From positions 1-56,852 of the forward strand of contig NZ_JAHWGT010000043.1 of the NCBI RefSeq assembly GCF_020873895.1: a stretch of DNA of 56,852 nt. Direction: 5' to 3'. This document shows positions 24,474-32,437 of the stretch, in pieces (position 1 is the first letter of the stretch; every line of letters begins with the position of its first letter). A program made the position numbers and the translations under genes. The notes below the pieces were generated by a model. It saw only the letters and a program-made list of their open reading frames with translations. It made no database searches and was not told the DNA's origin. This DNA comes from Streptomyces sp. DH12. GTDB lineage: Bacteria; Actinomycetota; Actinomycetes; Streptomycetales; Streptomycetaceae.

Positions 24474-24548
24474 CATCGTCCCGTGCACTGTCCGGTGTCT
24501 CGCCGTGCGTCGCCGGGCCGCTGCGACGGCTTCGCCCAGGGAGCGCCC

Positions 24549-25478
24549 GTGACCCCACCCCCGCTCGCCGGCCGGCTCGACGGCCTGCTGTTCTTCCCCG
24601 TCACCGCCTTCGGGCCGGACGGCGCGCTCGACCTGGACGTCTTCCGGGCGCACGTGCGCGCCGGCGTGGAGGCGGGCGCCGGCGCGGTCTTCGCCTGCTG
24701 CGGCACCGGCGAGTTCCACGCCCTCACGCCCGAGGAGTTCCGGGCCTGCGTGGCGGCCGCCGTCGAGGAGACCGCCGGACGGGTGCCGGTGGTGGCCGGT
24801 ACCGGGTACGGCACCGCCCTCGCCGTGCGGTACGCCCGGCTCGCCGAGGAGGCGGGCGCCGACGGCCTCCTCGCCCTGCCGCCCTACCTCGTCGCCGCCG
24901 ACCAGGCGGGGCTGCTGCGCCACTACACCGCCCTGGCCGCGGCCACCGCCCTCGACGTCGTCGTCTACCAGCGCGACAACGCCGTCCTCACCCCGCAGAC
25001 GGCCGTCGCCCTCGCCCGCACCGAGGGGATCGTCGGCCTGAAGGACGGCCGCGGCGACCTGGAGCTGATGCAGCGCCTCATCAGCGCCGTACGCGCCGAA
25101 GGGCTCGACCTGCTGTACTTCAACGGCCTGCCCACCGCCGAACTCACCGCCCCCGCCTACCGGGGCATCGGCGTCAACCTGTACTCCTCCGCCGTCTTCT
25201 GCTTCGCCCCCGACATCGCCCTCGCCTTCCACCGGGCCCTGGACGCCGGCGACGACACCACCGTGCGGCGGCTCGTCGACGGCTTCTACCGGCCGCTGGT
25301 CGACCTGCGCACCCGGGGGCGGGGGTACGCCGTCTCCCTCGTCAAGGCGGGCGTCCGCCTGGGCGGCCTGGACGTCGGCGGGGTCCGCCCGCCGCTCGGC
25401 GAACCCGCGCCCGCCCACGTCGAGGAACTGGCCCGCGTCATCGAGCGCGGCCGCGCCCTGCTGGAGGGCGAGCGGTGA
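24549..25478 (+). CDS. kdgD: 5-dehydro-4-deoxyglucarate dehydratase
   Basis: 309 residues, GTG start. DapA-superfamily TIM barrel that decarboxylates and dehydrates 5-keto-4-deoxy-glucarate to 2-oxoglutarate semialdehyde. It has GTGE (52-55), Tyr140 in VVVYQRDN and Schiff-base Lys165 in VGLKDGRGDLELMQRL, a stretch diagnostic of KdgD, as is the C-terminal GYAVSLVKAGVRLGG. It is the lower-pathway partner of Udh. The TGA overlaps the next GTG (GTGA), coupling it to the unknown gene downstream. Confidence 0.92.
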   Translation: MTPPPLAGRLDGLLFFPVTAFGPDGALDLDVFRAHVRAGVEAGAGAVFACCGTGEFHALTPEEFRACVAAAVEETAGRVPVVAGTGYGTALAVRYARLAEEAGADGLLALPPYLVAADQAGLLRHYTALAAATALDVVVYQRDNAVLTPQTAVALARTEGIVGLKDGRGDLELMQRLISAVRAEGLDLLYFNGLPTAELTAPAYRGIGVNLYSSAVFCFAPDIALAFHRALDAGDDTTVRRLVDGFYRPLVDLRTRGRGYAVSLVKAGVRLGGLDVGGVRPPLGEPAPAHVEELARVIERGRALLEGER

Positions 25479-26665
25479 GGGCCTCCGCCTTCCTCTACCC
25501 CTGGGACGTCGTCGGCGACCCCGAGGCCGCCGGGCGGATCGCCGACCTCGGCGTCCGTCAGGTCACCCTCGCCTCCGCGTACCACTCCACGCGCGCCCTC
25601 ACCCCGCGCCACCCGCGCCACCGCCTGGTCACCGCCGGCCACGCCGCCGTCCTCTACCCGCCGGACCCCGCCCGCTGGGCCGGCCGGGACATCGCGCCGT
25701 ACGCGGCGGGGGAGTGGGCGCCCGGCGACGCCTACGGGGAGGCCGCCGCCGCCCTGGAAGCCGCCGGGCTGGACGTCCACAGCTGGGTCGTCCTCGCCCA
25801 CAACTCCCGCCTGGGCGCCGAGCACCCGGGCACCTCCGTCGTCAACGCCTACGGCGACCGATACCCGTGGGCGCCGTGCATCGCGCGGCCCGCCGTGCGG
25901 GAGTACCTCGTCGCGCTGGCCGCCGAGGCCGCGGTCCGGCCCGGGGCGGGCGGCACCGAACTGGAGTCGTGCGGCTGGTACGGGATGGCCCACCTGCACG
26001 CCCACGACAAGATCGCGGGCGTCGCCCTCGGGGACGCCGCCCAGTACCTGATGTCGCTGTGCTTCTGCGCCGCCTGCCGCGACGGATACGCCGGCGAGGG
26101 CCTGGACCCGGACGCGACGGCCGCGGCCGTGCGCCGGGCCCTCGCACCGGTGTGGGCCGCGGGCGGCTCGACCGGCGCGGGCTGGCCGGCCGTCCGCGAA
26201 CTGCTGGGCGCCGACCTCGCCGACGCCACCCTCGCCTGGCGCACCCGCGCCGCCCGCGACCTCCAGGAGGCGGCGGTCGCCGCCGTACGGGCGGCCGCGC
26301 CCCCCGGCTTCCAAGTCCTCCTGCACGCCGACCCCGCCCCGTACCGCACCGGCGCCAACCCCGGGGTCGACCCCGCGCACGTCCTGTCCGTCGCGGACGG
26401 CGTCGTCCTGCCCTGCGCGGGCGGCGGCGCGGAGGCCGTGCTGCCCCCGTTCGCCGCCCACGCGCGCGGGGAGGCGGTCCTCGCCGCCAACCTCACGGTG
26501 GTCGCCGGCATGGGGGGTTCCCCGGCCACGCTCGCCGCCGACGCAGCCCGCGCGCGGGAGCTGGGCGCCGGCCAACTGCGCCTGTACCACGCCGGGCTGG
26601 CCTCCGACGCGGACCTGGCCGCCGTCCGGGCCGCCCTGCGCGCGCTCGCCGCCGCCCCGGCCTGA
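25475..26665 (+). CDS. Unrecognised TIM-barrel-like protein coupled to kdgD
   Basis: 396 residues, GTG start overlapping the kdgD stop. It has no signal peptide, so it is cytoplasmic. The sequence reads like an (alpha/beta)8 barrel resembling putative glycoside hydrolases: SWVVLAHNSRLG, YPWAPCIARPAVREYLVAL, then ELESCGWYGMAHLHAHDKI with a candidate catalytic Glu, then a cysteine motif CFCAACRDGY that could bind a metal. I know it only as an alanine-rich hypothetical protein. The operon suggests a role on uronate or aldarate lactones, for example lactonase, isomerase or hydrolase, but this is inference. Confidence 0.75.
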   Translation: MRASAFLYPWDVVGDPEAAGRIADLGVRQVTLASAYHSTRALTPRHPRHRLVTAGHAAVLYPPDPARWAGRDIAPYAAGEWAPGDAYGEAAAALEAAGLDVHSWVVLAHNSRLGAEHPGTSVVNAYGDRYPWAPCIARPAVREYLVALAAEAAVRPGAGGTELESCGWYGMAHLHAHDKIAGVALGDAAQYLMSLCFCAACRDGYAGEGLDPDATAAAVRRALAPVWAAGGSTGAGWPAVRELLGADLADATLAWRTRAARDLQEAAVAAVRAAAPPGFQVLLHADPAPYRTGANPGVDPAHVLSVADGVVLPCAGGGAEAVLPPFAAHARGEAVLAANLTVVAGMGGSPATLAADAARARELGAGQLRLYHAGLASDADLAAVRAALRALAAAPA

Positions 26666-26998
26666 ACGACCCGGGCGGCGGTGCGGTCGCGACCCGCCCG
26701 GCAGCCGCCTCCCGCCCCGTCGCCGCCCCCGCGCCCGGGTCCCCTCCCGCGCCCGCCCGCCGCCGTGCCGCGCGCACCCGGGCCCCGCGCCCACCCGGGC
26801 CCCGCGCGCCCGAGCACCCGCCCGCCCCCGTACGCCGCCGGGGGCGGGCCGCGCGTGCGCGCCGCGGTCCCCGCCCGGCCGCCCCAACGACGAGTTCTGT
26901 CAGAAGCGTTGACGAACGCGCCCGGCCGCCCTACGTTCGTCGCCGTCGTACTTCGTACGTCATATATGAGACGCGATACGCGAGATATGAGACCCCGC
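26666..26998. other. Gene-free gap carrying the GntR gene promoter
   Basis: 333 bp. The first 220 bp are low-complexity C/G-rich DNA in which I see nothing. The last 100 bp become AT-richer and hold a promoter (26909-26937) and short ATATGAGAC repeats. Confidence 0.6.
26909..26995 (+). promoter_or_regulatory. GntR gene promoter with ATATGAGAC direct repeats
   Basis: TTGACG (26909-26914), 17-bp spacer, TACGTT (26932-26937). Downstream lie the palindrome TCATATATGA (26960-26969) and two direct copies of ATATGAGAC, at about 26964 and 26985. These are candidate autoregulatory sites and faintly resemble the ACATATGGAC at the kdgD start. Confidence 0.55.
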
Positions 26999-27685
26999 AT
27001 GGCCTTCGCCCCCAGCCCCATCCCCTCCCGTACGCAGTACGTGCTGGAGGCGATCAAGCACGCCATCCTCACCGGCGGCCTGCCGCCCGGCCGCCCCCTG
27101 GTCGAGGCGGAACTGGCCGCGCAGTTCGGCGTGTCGAAGACGCCCGTGCGGGAGGCGCTCAAGACCCTCGCCGGCACCGGGCTGGTCGTCATGAGCCAGT
27201 ACAAGGGCGCCACCGTGCGCACCGTCGACGCCGCGATGGCCCGCGAGGTCTACGACGTGCGCCTGCTCCTCGAACCCGAGGCGCTGCGCCGCACCATCAC
27301 CCGCCGCGCTTCCCTGGACGCCGCCGGGGAGGCGCTCGCCCAGGCCGACGCCGCCGCCGACCAGGCCGAACGCTCGCTGGCCAACCGGGAGTTCCACCGG
27401 TCCCTGTACCTGCCGTGCGGCAACCCGCTGCTGGCCCGGATGCTCGACGAGGTCCGCGACCAGGCGGCGCTCGTCTCCACCGTCGCCTGGAGCGCCGACC
27501 CGTCGTGGCAGCGGGAGGCCGAGGAGCACCGCGGCATCCTGCGCCTCGCCCTGGCCGGTGACGCCGACGGGGCCGCCCTGGCCCTGCGCGAGCACATCGC
27601 CCGGTTCGTGCGGCGGGCCTTCCCCGGCGGGCCCGGCGACGACGCCCCGCCGCTGCCGTGCCCCGCCGCCCCGCCCATGCCGTGA
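26999..27685 (+). CDS. GntR-family (FCD subfamily) regulator
   Basis: 228 residues. The N-terminal winged helix (about 10-75: YVLEAIKHAILTGGLPPGRP, then LAAQFGVSKTPVREALKTLA) precedes an all-helical FCD ligand domain with the metal-binding histidine pattern (ANREFHRSLY, EEHRGILRLAL, LREHIARFV). FCD proteins sense sugar acids or organic acids, which fits control of this uronate locus. In-frame ATGs at 26966 and 26987 are alternatives; none has a good ribosome site, so the true start is uncertain. Confidence 0.85.
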   Translation: MAFAPSPIPSRTQYVLEAIKHAILTGGLPPGRPLVEAELAAQFGVSKTPVREALKTLAGTGLVVMSQYKGATVRTVDAAMAREVYDVRLLLEPEALRRTITRRASLDAAGEALAQADAAADQAERSLANREFHRSLYLPCGNPLLARMLDEVRDQAALVSTVAWSADPSWQREAEEHRGILRLALAGDADGAALALREHIARFVRRAFPGGPGDDAPPLPCPAAPPMP

Positions 27686-27744
27686 CGCGCGGCGCCCCCG
27701 GACCGCCCACCGCACCCCCGCGGCGGCCGACCGCGCCCCCACCC

Positions 27745-27802
27745 GTGACACACCCACGCGTGACACACCCACCGTGGCACCCCACTCGTGACACCTCGAC
27801 CC
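27745..27802. repeat. GTGACAC direct-repeat array before the sugar-acid operon
   Basis: GTGACAC, GTGACAC, GTGGCAC and GTGACAC start at 27745, 27760, 27774 and 27788, with spacing of 15, 14 and 14 bp, separated by C/A-rich sequence. The array ends ~25 bp before the start at 27826 and is either a regulator array or slippage-made repeat. Confidence 0.6.
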
Positions 27803-27825
27803 ACAGCCCGGAAAGGCCGGTACGC

Positions 27826-28728
27826 ATGGACCACTCATCGCTGAGGGCGGCGCTCGCAGACGTCGTCGCGATACCCGTGACCCCCTTCGGCGCCGACGGC
27901 GGCGTCGACCGGGACACGTATCGCGCCCTGCTGGGCCGGCTGCTCGACAGCGGCGTGCGGGCCGTCACCCCGAACGGCAACACCGGCGAGTTCTACACGC
28001 TCACGCCGGACGAGCGCCGCCTCGTCACCGAACTCACCGTCGAGGGGACCGGCGACCGCGCCGCCGTCCTCGTCGGCGTCGGCCACGACGTGCCGACCGC
28101 CACGGCCGCCGCCCGGCACGCCCGCGCGGCCGGGGCGGGCATGGTCATGGTCCACCAGCCGGTCCACCCCTACGTCTCCCGTGACGGCTGGGTCGACTAC
28201 CACCGCGAGATCGCCGACGCCGTCCCCGAGCTGGGCGTCGTCCCCTACGTGCGCAACCCGCTGCTGGACGGCGCGGCCATCGCCCGCCTCGGCGAGCTGT
28301 GCCCCAACGTCATCGGCGTCAAGTACGCCGTCCCCGACGCGGCCCGGTTCGCCGCCGTCGCCCGCGACGCCGGCCTCGACCGGTTCGTGTGGATCGCCGG
28401 GCTCGCCGAGCTGTACGCCCCCTCGTACTGGGCGATGGGGGCCACCGGCTTCACCTCCGGGCTGGTCAACGTCTCGCCGGAGGTCTCCCTGGCGATGCTG
28501 CGGGCGCTGCGCGCGGGCGACTACCCGGCCGCCCTGCGCGTGTGGGAGCGCGTCCGCCGCTTCGAGGACCTGCGCGCCGCCGACCAGGCCGCGAACAACG
28601 TCACCGTCGTCAAGGAGGCCCTCGCCGCGCTCGGCCTGTGCCGCCGCGACGTGCGCCCGCCGAGCCGGCTGCTGCCCGAGCCGCGCCGCGCCGAGATCGC
28701 CGACATGGTCAAGGAGTGGGACGCGTGA
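27826..28728 (+). CDS. DapA-superfamily dehydratase, probably 2-keto-3-deoxy-L-arabinonate (L-KDA) dehydratase
   Basis: 300 residues. TIM-barrel class I aldolase/dehydratase with PNGNTGEFYTLTPDE (49-63), Tyr141 in VPYVRNP and Schiff-base Lys166 in IGVKYAVPD. It lacks the DapA Arg motif. Relatives act on 2-keto-3-deoxy sugar acids, and coupling (GTGA overlap) to an arabonate-dehydratase-like IlvD/Edd protein points to L-2-keto-3-deoxyarabinonate dehydratase, giving 2-oxoglutarate semialdehyde. KDG or KDGal aldolase is an alternative. Ribosome site GGAAAGG. Confidence 0.75.
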   Translation: MDHSSLRAALADVVAIPVTPFGADGGVDRDTYRALLGRLLDSGVRAVTPNGNTGEFYTLTPDERRLVTELTVEGTGDRAAVLVGVGHDVPTATAAARHARAAGAGMVMVHQPVHPYVSRDGWVDYHREIADAVPELGVVPYVRNPLLDGAAIARLGELCPNVIGVKYAVPDAARFAAVARDAGLDRFVWIAGLAELYAPSYWAMGATGFTSGLVNVSPEVSLAMLRALRAGDYPAALRVWERVRRFEDLRAADQAANNVTVVKEALAALGLCRRDVRPPSRLLPEPRRAEIADMVKEWDA

Positions 28729-30482
28729 GCACCGACACCGCCCCGCCCGCCGGCGAGGAGCCGGCCCGCACGCTGCGCAGCCACCAGTGGTACGGCAGCG
28801 GCGCCCCGGCCGGACTGCGCACCTTCAGCCACCGCGCCCGCACCCGGCAACTCGGCTACCTCCCCGAGGAGCACCTCGGCAAGCCGGTCATCGCGGTCCT
28901 CAACACCTGGTCCGACGTCAACCCCTGCCACGTCCACCTCCGCGACCGGGCGCAGGCCGTGAAGCGGGGCGTGTGGCAGGCCGGGGGCTTCCCGCTGGAG
29001 TTCCCCGTCTCGACGCTGTCCGAGACGTTCCAGAAGCCCACCCCCATGCTGTACCGCAACATGCTCGCCATGGAGACGGAGGAGCTGCTGCGCTCCTACC
29101 CGGTCGACGGCGCGGTGCTGATGGGCGGCTGCGACAAGACCACCCCGGCGCTCCTCATGGGCGCCGCCTCCGTCGACCTGCCGACCGTGTTCGTCCCGGC
29201 GGGCCCGATGCTGCCGGGCCACTGGCGGGGCGAGGTCCTCGGCTCCGGCACGGACATGTGGAAGTACTGGGACGACCGGCGCGCCGGCCTCATCGGCGAC
29301 TGCGAGCTGGCCGAACTGGAGAGCGGGCTCGCCCGTTCGCCCGGCCACTGCATGACGATGGGCACCGCGTCCACGCTCACGGCCGCCGCCGAGGTGCTGG
29401 GCGTCACCGTGCCGGGGGCGTCGTCCATCCCGGCCGTCGACTCGGGGCACGACCGGATGGCCGCCGCCGCGGGGCTGCGGATCGTCGAGCTGGTCCGGCG
29501 GGACCTGCGGCTGTCGCAGATCCTCACCCGGGAGGCGTACGAGGACGCCGTGACGACCGTCCTCGGCCTGGGCGGTTCCACCAACGCGGTGATCCACCTG
29601 ATCGCGATGGCGGGCCGGTCCGGGGTGCGGCTCACCCTCGACGACTTCGACCGGACCGCCCGTACCGTCCCGGTCCTGGCGGACCTGCGGCCCGGCGGGC
29701 GCTACCTGATGGAGGACTTCCACTTCGCCGGCGGGCTGCCCGGCTTCCTCTCCCGGATCACCGACCTCCTCCACCTCGACCGCCCCACCGTCTCCCACGC
29801 GACCCTGCGCGAGCAGCTCGCCGGCGCGCTGGTGCACGACGACGACGTGATCCGGCCGCGTGACAAGCCGCTCGCCGACGAGGGCGGGGTGGCGGTCCTG
29901 CGCGGCAACCTCTGCCCCGACGGCGCCGTCATCAAGCACATCGCCGCCGAGCCGCACCTGCTGGAGCACACGGGCCCCGCCGTCGTCTTCGACGACTACC
30001 GCACCATGCAGCGCACCATCGACGACCCGTCCCTCGGCATCACCGCCGACCACGTGCTCGTCCTGCGCGGCGCCGGCCCCAAGGGCGGCCCCGGCATGCC
30101 CGAGTACGGCATGCTCCCCATCCCCCGGTACCTGCTGAAGCAGGGCGTGCGGGACATGGTGCGGATCTCCGACGCCCGGATGAGCGGCACCAGTTACGGG
30201 GCGTGCGTGCTGCATGTGGCCCCCGAGTCGCATGTGGGCGGGCCGCTCGCCCTCGTCCGCACCGGCGACCTGATCACCCTCGACGTGGTCGCCCGCTCCC
30301 TGCACCTCCACGTCGACGACGAGGAGCTGGCCACGCGCCGCGCCGCGTGGACGCCGCCGCCGAACCCGTACGAGCGGGGCTACGGCGCGCTGTACCAGGA
30401 GCAGGTCACCCAGGCCGACACCGGCTGCGACTTCGCCTTCCTGGCGCGGCCCGGGAACGTGCCGGAGCCGTACGCGGGCTGA
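28725..30482 (+). CDS. IlvD/Edd-family sugar-acid dehydratase, L-arabonate dehydratase-like
   Basis: 585 residues, GTG start. Cluster cysteines occur in NTWSDVNPCHVH, MGGCDKTTPALLMGA and SPGHCMTMGTAST, the pattern of [2Fe-2S] sugar-acid dehydratases. The opening LRSHQWYGSG and FSHRARTRQLGY resemble L-arabonate dehydratase, and the lysine/serine motifs ARMSGTSYGACVLH are present. Probable reaction: L-arabonate to 2-keto-3-deoxy-L-arabonate. D-galactonate, D-xylonate or galactarate cannot be excluded. Its cluster presumably comes from the suf operon in the same window. Confidence 0.82.
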   Translation: MSTDTAPPAGEEPARTLRSHQWYGSGAPAGLRTFSHRARTRQLGYLPEEHLGKPVIAVLNTWSDVNPCHVHLRDRAQAVKRGVWQAGGFPLEFPVSTLSETFQKPTPMLYRNMLAMETEELLRSYPVDGAVLMGGCDKTTPALLMGAASVDLPTVFVPAGPMLPGHWRGEVLGSGTDMWKYWDDRRAGLIGDCELAELESGLARSPGHCMTMGTASTLTAAAEVLGVTVPGASSIPAVDSGHDRMAAAAGLRIVELVRRDLRLSQILTREAYEDAVTTVLGLGGSTNAVIHLIAMAGRSGVRLTLDDFDRTARTVPVLADLRPGGRYLMEDFHFAGGLPGFLSRITDLLHLDRPTVSHATLREQLAGALVHDDDVIRPRDKPLADEGGVAVLRGNLCPDGAVIKHIAAEPHLLEHTGPAVVFDDYRTMQRTIDDPSLGITADHVLVLRGAGPKGGPGMPEYGMLPIPRYLLKQGVRDMVRISDARMSGTSYGACVLHVAPESHVGGPLALVRTGDLITLDVVARSLHLHVDDEELATRRAAWTPPPNPYERGYGALYQEQVTQADTGCDFAFLARPGNVPEPYAG

Positions 30483-30544
30483 GCCGCCCCTCCGCCAGGA
30501 CCGGGTCCGCCCCCGTCTGTCCGAGATGTCGAACGCGATCCGGA

Positions 30545-30552
30545 AAGCGCTT
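30545..30552. promoter_or_regulatory. AAGCGCTT palindrome before ABC permease operon
   Basis: GGAAAGCGCTTCAC around 30542-30555 resembles the core of LacI-family sugar operators in Streptomyces. It lies 30 bp before the permease start. No LacI protein is encoded here, so this is tentative. Confidence 0.3.
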
Positions 30553-30582
30553 CACCCCACGCAATGACGAACGGAGAATGTC

Positions 30583-31518
30583 ATGGCCCACGCCGCAGCC
30601 GTGGCGCAGCAACCCCGGGCCGGCCGACGCCGCACGGGGACCGGAGCCGCACCACGCCGCCTGCCGTACCTGCTGATCGCACCCGCCGGCCTGCTCATGC
30701 TCGGCTTCATCGCCTACCCGGTGCTCAGCGTCTTCTACTACAGCCTCCAGCACTACAACGTCACCAAGCCCTGGAAGAACGGCTACGCCGGGTTCGAGAA
30801 CTACACCCGCGCCTTCACCGAGGACCCCCTCTTCTGGTCCACCCTGGCCTTCAGCGCCAAGTGGGTGGTCGTGCAGGTCGGCCTCCAGCTCGCCCTCGGC
30901 CTCGTGCTGGCCCTGCTCGTCAACCAGAGCTTCGTCGGCCGGGCCGTCGCCCGCTCCCTGGTCTTCTCGCCGTGGGCGGTCTCCGGCGTCCTCACCACGA
31001 CCATCTGGATGCTGCTCTACAACCCCTCCACGGGCATGAGCCGCTACCTGGCCGACGTCGGCGTCGGCGCCTACGGCACGTCCGTGCTCTCCGACACCGG
31101 GACCGTCTTCTGGGCCGCCGTCGTCGCCGAACTCTGGCGCGGCGTCCCGTTCTTCGCGATCCTCATCCTCGCCGACCTCCAGTCCATCCCCAAGGACCTC
31201 TACGAGGCGGCGTCGGTCGACGGCGCGAACCGGATGCGGCAGTTCCTGCACATCACGCTGCCGCACCTCAAGGACGCCATCATCCTCTCCACGCTGCTGC
31301 GCGCGGTCTGGGAGTTCAACAACGTCGACCTGCTGTACACCCTCACCGGCGGCGGCCCCGCCGGCGTCACCACCACCCTCCCTCTCATGATCGCGAACAC
31401 CGGCATCGAGGGCCACGACTTCGGGTACGCCTCGGCGCTGACCACGGTCGCGTTCGTGATCCTCCTCTTCTGCTCCATCCTCTATCTGCGCCTGAGCAAG
31501 TTCGGAGGCGACCGTTGA
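30583..31518 (+). CDS. Sugar ABC transporter permease, MalF/UgpA type
   Basis: 311 residues, six predicted membrane segments. The EAA loop EAASVDGANRMRQFLHITLP contacts the ATPase. The N-terminal QQPRAGRRRTG is basic and cytoplasmic. It pairs with the next gene and with the lipoprotein at 38224. No ATPase is encoded nearby; in Streptomyces a shared MsiK ATPase normally serves such importers. Ribosome site ACGGAGAA. Confidence 0.93.
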   Translation: MAHAAAVAQQPRAGRRRTGTGAAPRRLPYLLIAPAGLLMLGFIAYPVLSVFYYSLQHYNVTKPWKNGYAGFENYTRAFTEDPLFWSTLAFSAKWVVVQVGLQLALGLVLALLVNQSFVGRAVARSLVFSPWAVSGVLTTTIWMLLYNPSTGMSRYLADVGVGAYGTSVLSDTGTVFWAAVVAELWRGVPFFAILILADLQSIPKDLYEAASVDGANRMRQFLHITLPHLKDAIILSTLLRAVWEFNNVDLLYTLTGGGPAGVTTTLPLMIANTGIEGHDFGYASALTTVAFVILLFCSILYLRLSKFGGDR

Positions 31519-32432
31519 TGACCGCCGCACTCGCGGAGCAGGGCACCGCCGCACGCGTGCCCGCCCAGCACCCGGCGAAGCCCCCGGCCGCCCCCCGCCG
31601 CCGGCAGCGGCGCGAGCGCGCCTTCGACGACGTGCCGCGCTGGCAGATCTACCTGCCGCTCGCGCTGTACCTGCTGTTCACGCTCGTCCCGTTCTACTGG
31701 ATGCTGCTGTTCGCGGTCCGCCCCGCCGGCTCGACGTCCCTCGTCCCCTGGCCCATGACCACCGCGCACTTCGAGAAGGTCTGGAACGAGCGCAGCTTCG
31801 GGGTCTTCTTCCAGAACAGCATGATCGTCGGCGTCGCCACCCTCGTCGCCACGACCGCCGTCGCGCTCGCCGGCGGGTACGCGCTCGCCCGGTTCGACTT
31901 CCGCGTCAAGAAGGCCTTCATGCTGGCGCTGCTGTGCTCGCAGTTCATCCCCGGCGCGCTGATGCTCGTCCCGCTCTTCGAGATCTTCCGCAACCTCCAG
32001 ATGATCAACTCGCTCGGCAGCGTCGTCATCGCCGAGACCGTCTTCCAACTGCCCCTCTCCATCATCCTCATCAGCGGCTTCATCAAGAACGTGCCCGTCT
32101 CCCTGGAGGAGGCCGCCTGGGTCGACGGCTGCTCGCGGCTGCGCGCCTTCCGCGCGGTCGTCCTGCCGCTGCTGCGCCCCGGCCTCGTCGCCGTCGGCTC
32201 CTTCGCCTTCGTCCACAGCTGGAACCACTTCCTGTTCGCCCTGATGTTCCTCAGCGAGCAGGACAAGCAGACGATCCCCGTCGGCCTCAACACCCTCATC
32301 GGCGCCGACAGCGTCGACCTGGGGGCCCTCGCCGCGGGCGGCGTCATCGCCGCCGTCCCCGTCGTGATCGTCTTCGCCTTCATCCAGAAGTGGCTCATCA
32401 CCGGCTTCAGCGCCGGCGCGGTGAAGGGCTGA
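31518..32432 (+). CDS. Sugar ABC transporter permease, MalG/UgpE type
   Basis: 304 residues with six membrane segments after a ~45-residue basic N-terminus. The EAA loop is EEAAWVDGCSRLRAFRAVVL. Its ATG shares one base with the previous TGA. It completes the permease pair for oligosaccharides released from pectin, as inferred from context. Confidence 0.93.
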   Translation: MTAALAEQGTAARVPAQHPAKPPAAPRRRQRRERAFDDVPRWQIYLPLALYLLFTLVPFYWMLLFAVRPAGSTSLVPWPMTTAHFEKVWNERSFGVFFQNSMIVGVATLVATTAVALAGGYALARFDFRVKKAFMLALLCSQFIPGALMLVPLFEIFRNLQMINSLGSVVIAETVFQLPLSIILISGFIKNVPVSLEEAAWVDGCSRLRAFRAVVLPLLRPGLVAVGSFAFVHSWNHFLFALMFLSEQDKQTIPVGLNTLIGADSVDLGALAAGGVIAAVPVVIVFAFIQKWLITGFSAGAVKG

Positions 32433-32437
32433 CCCGG

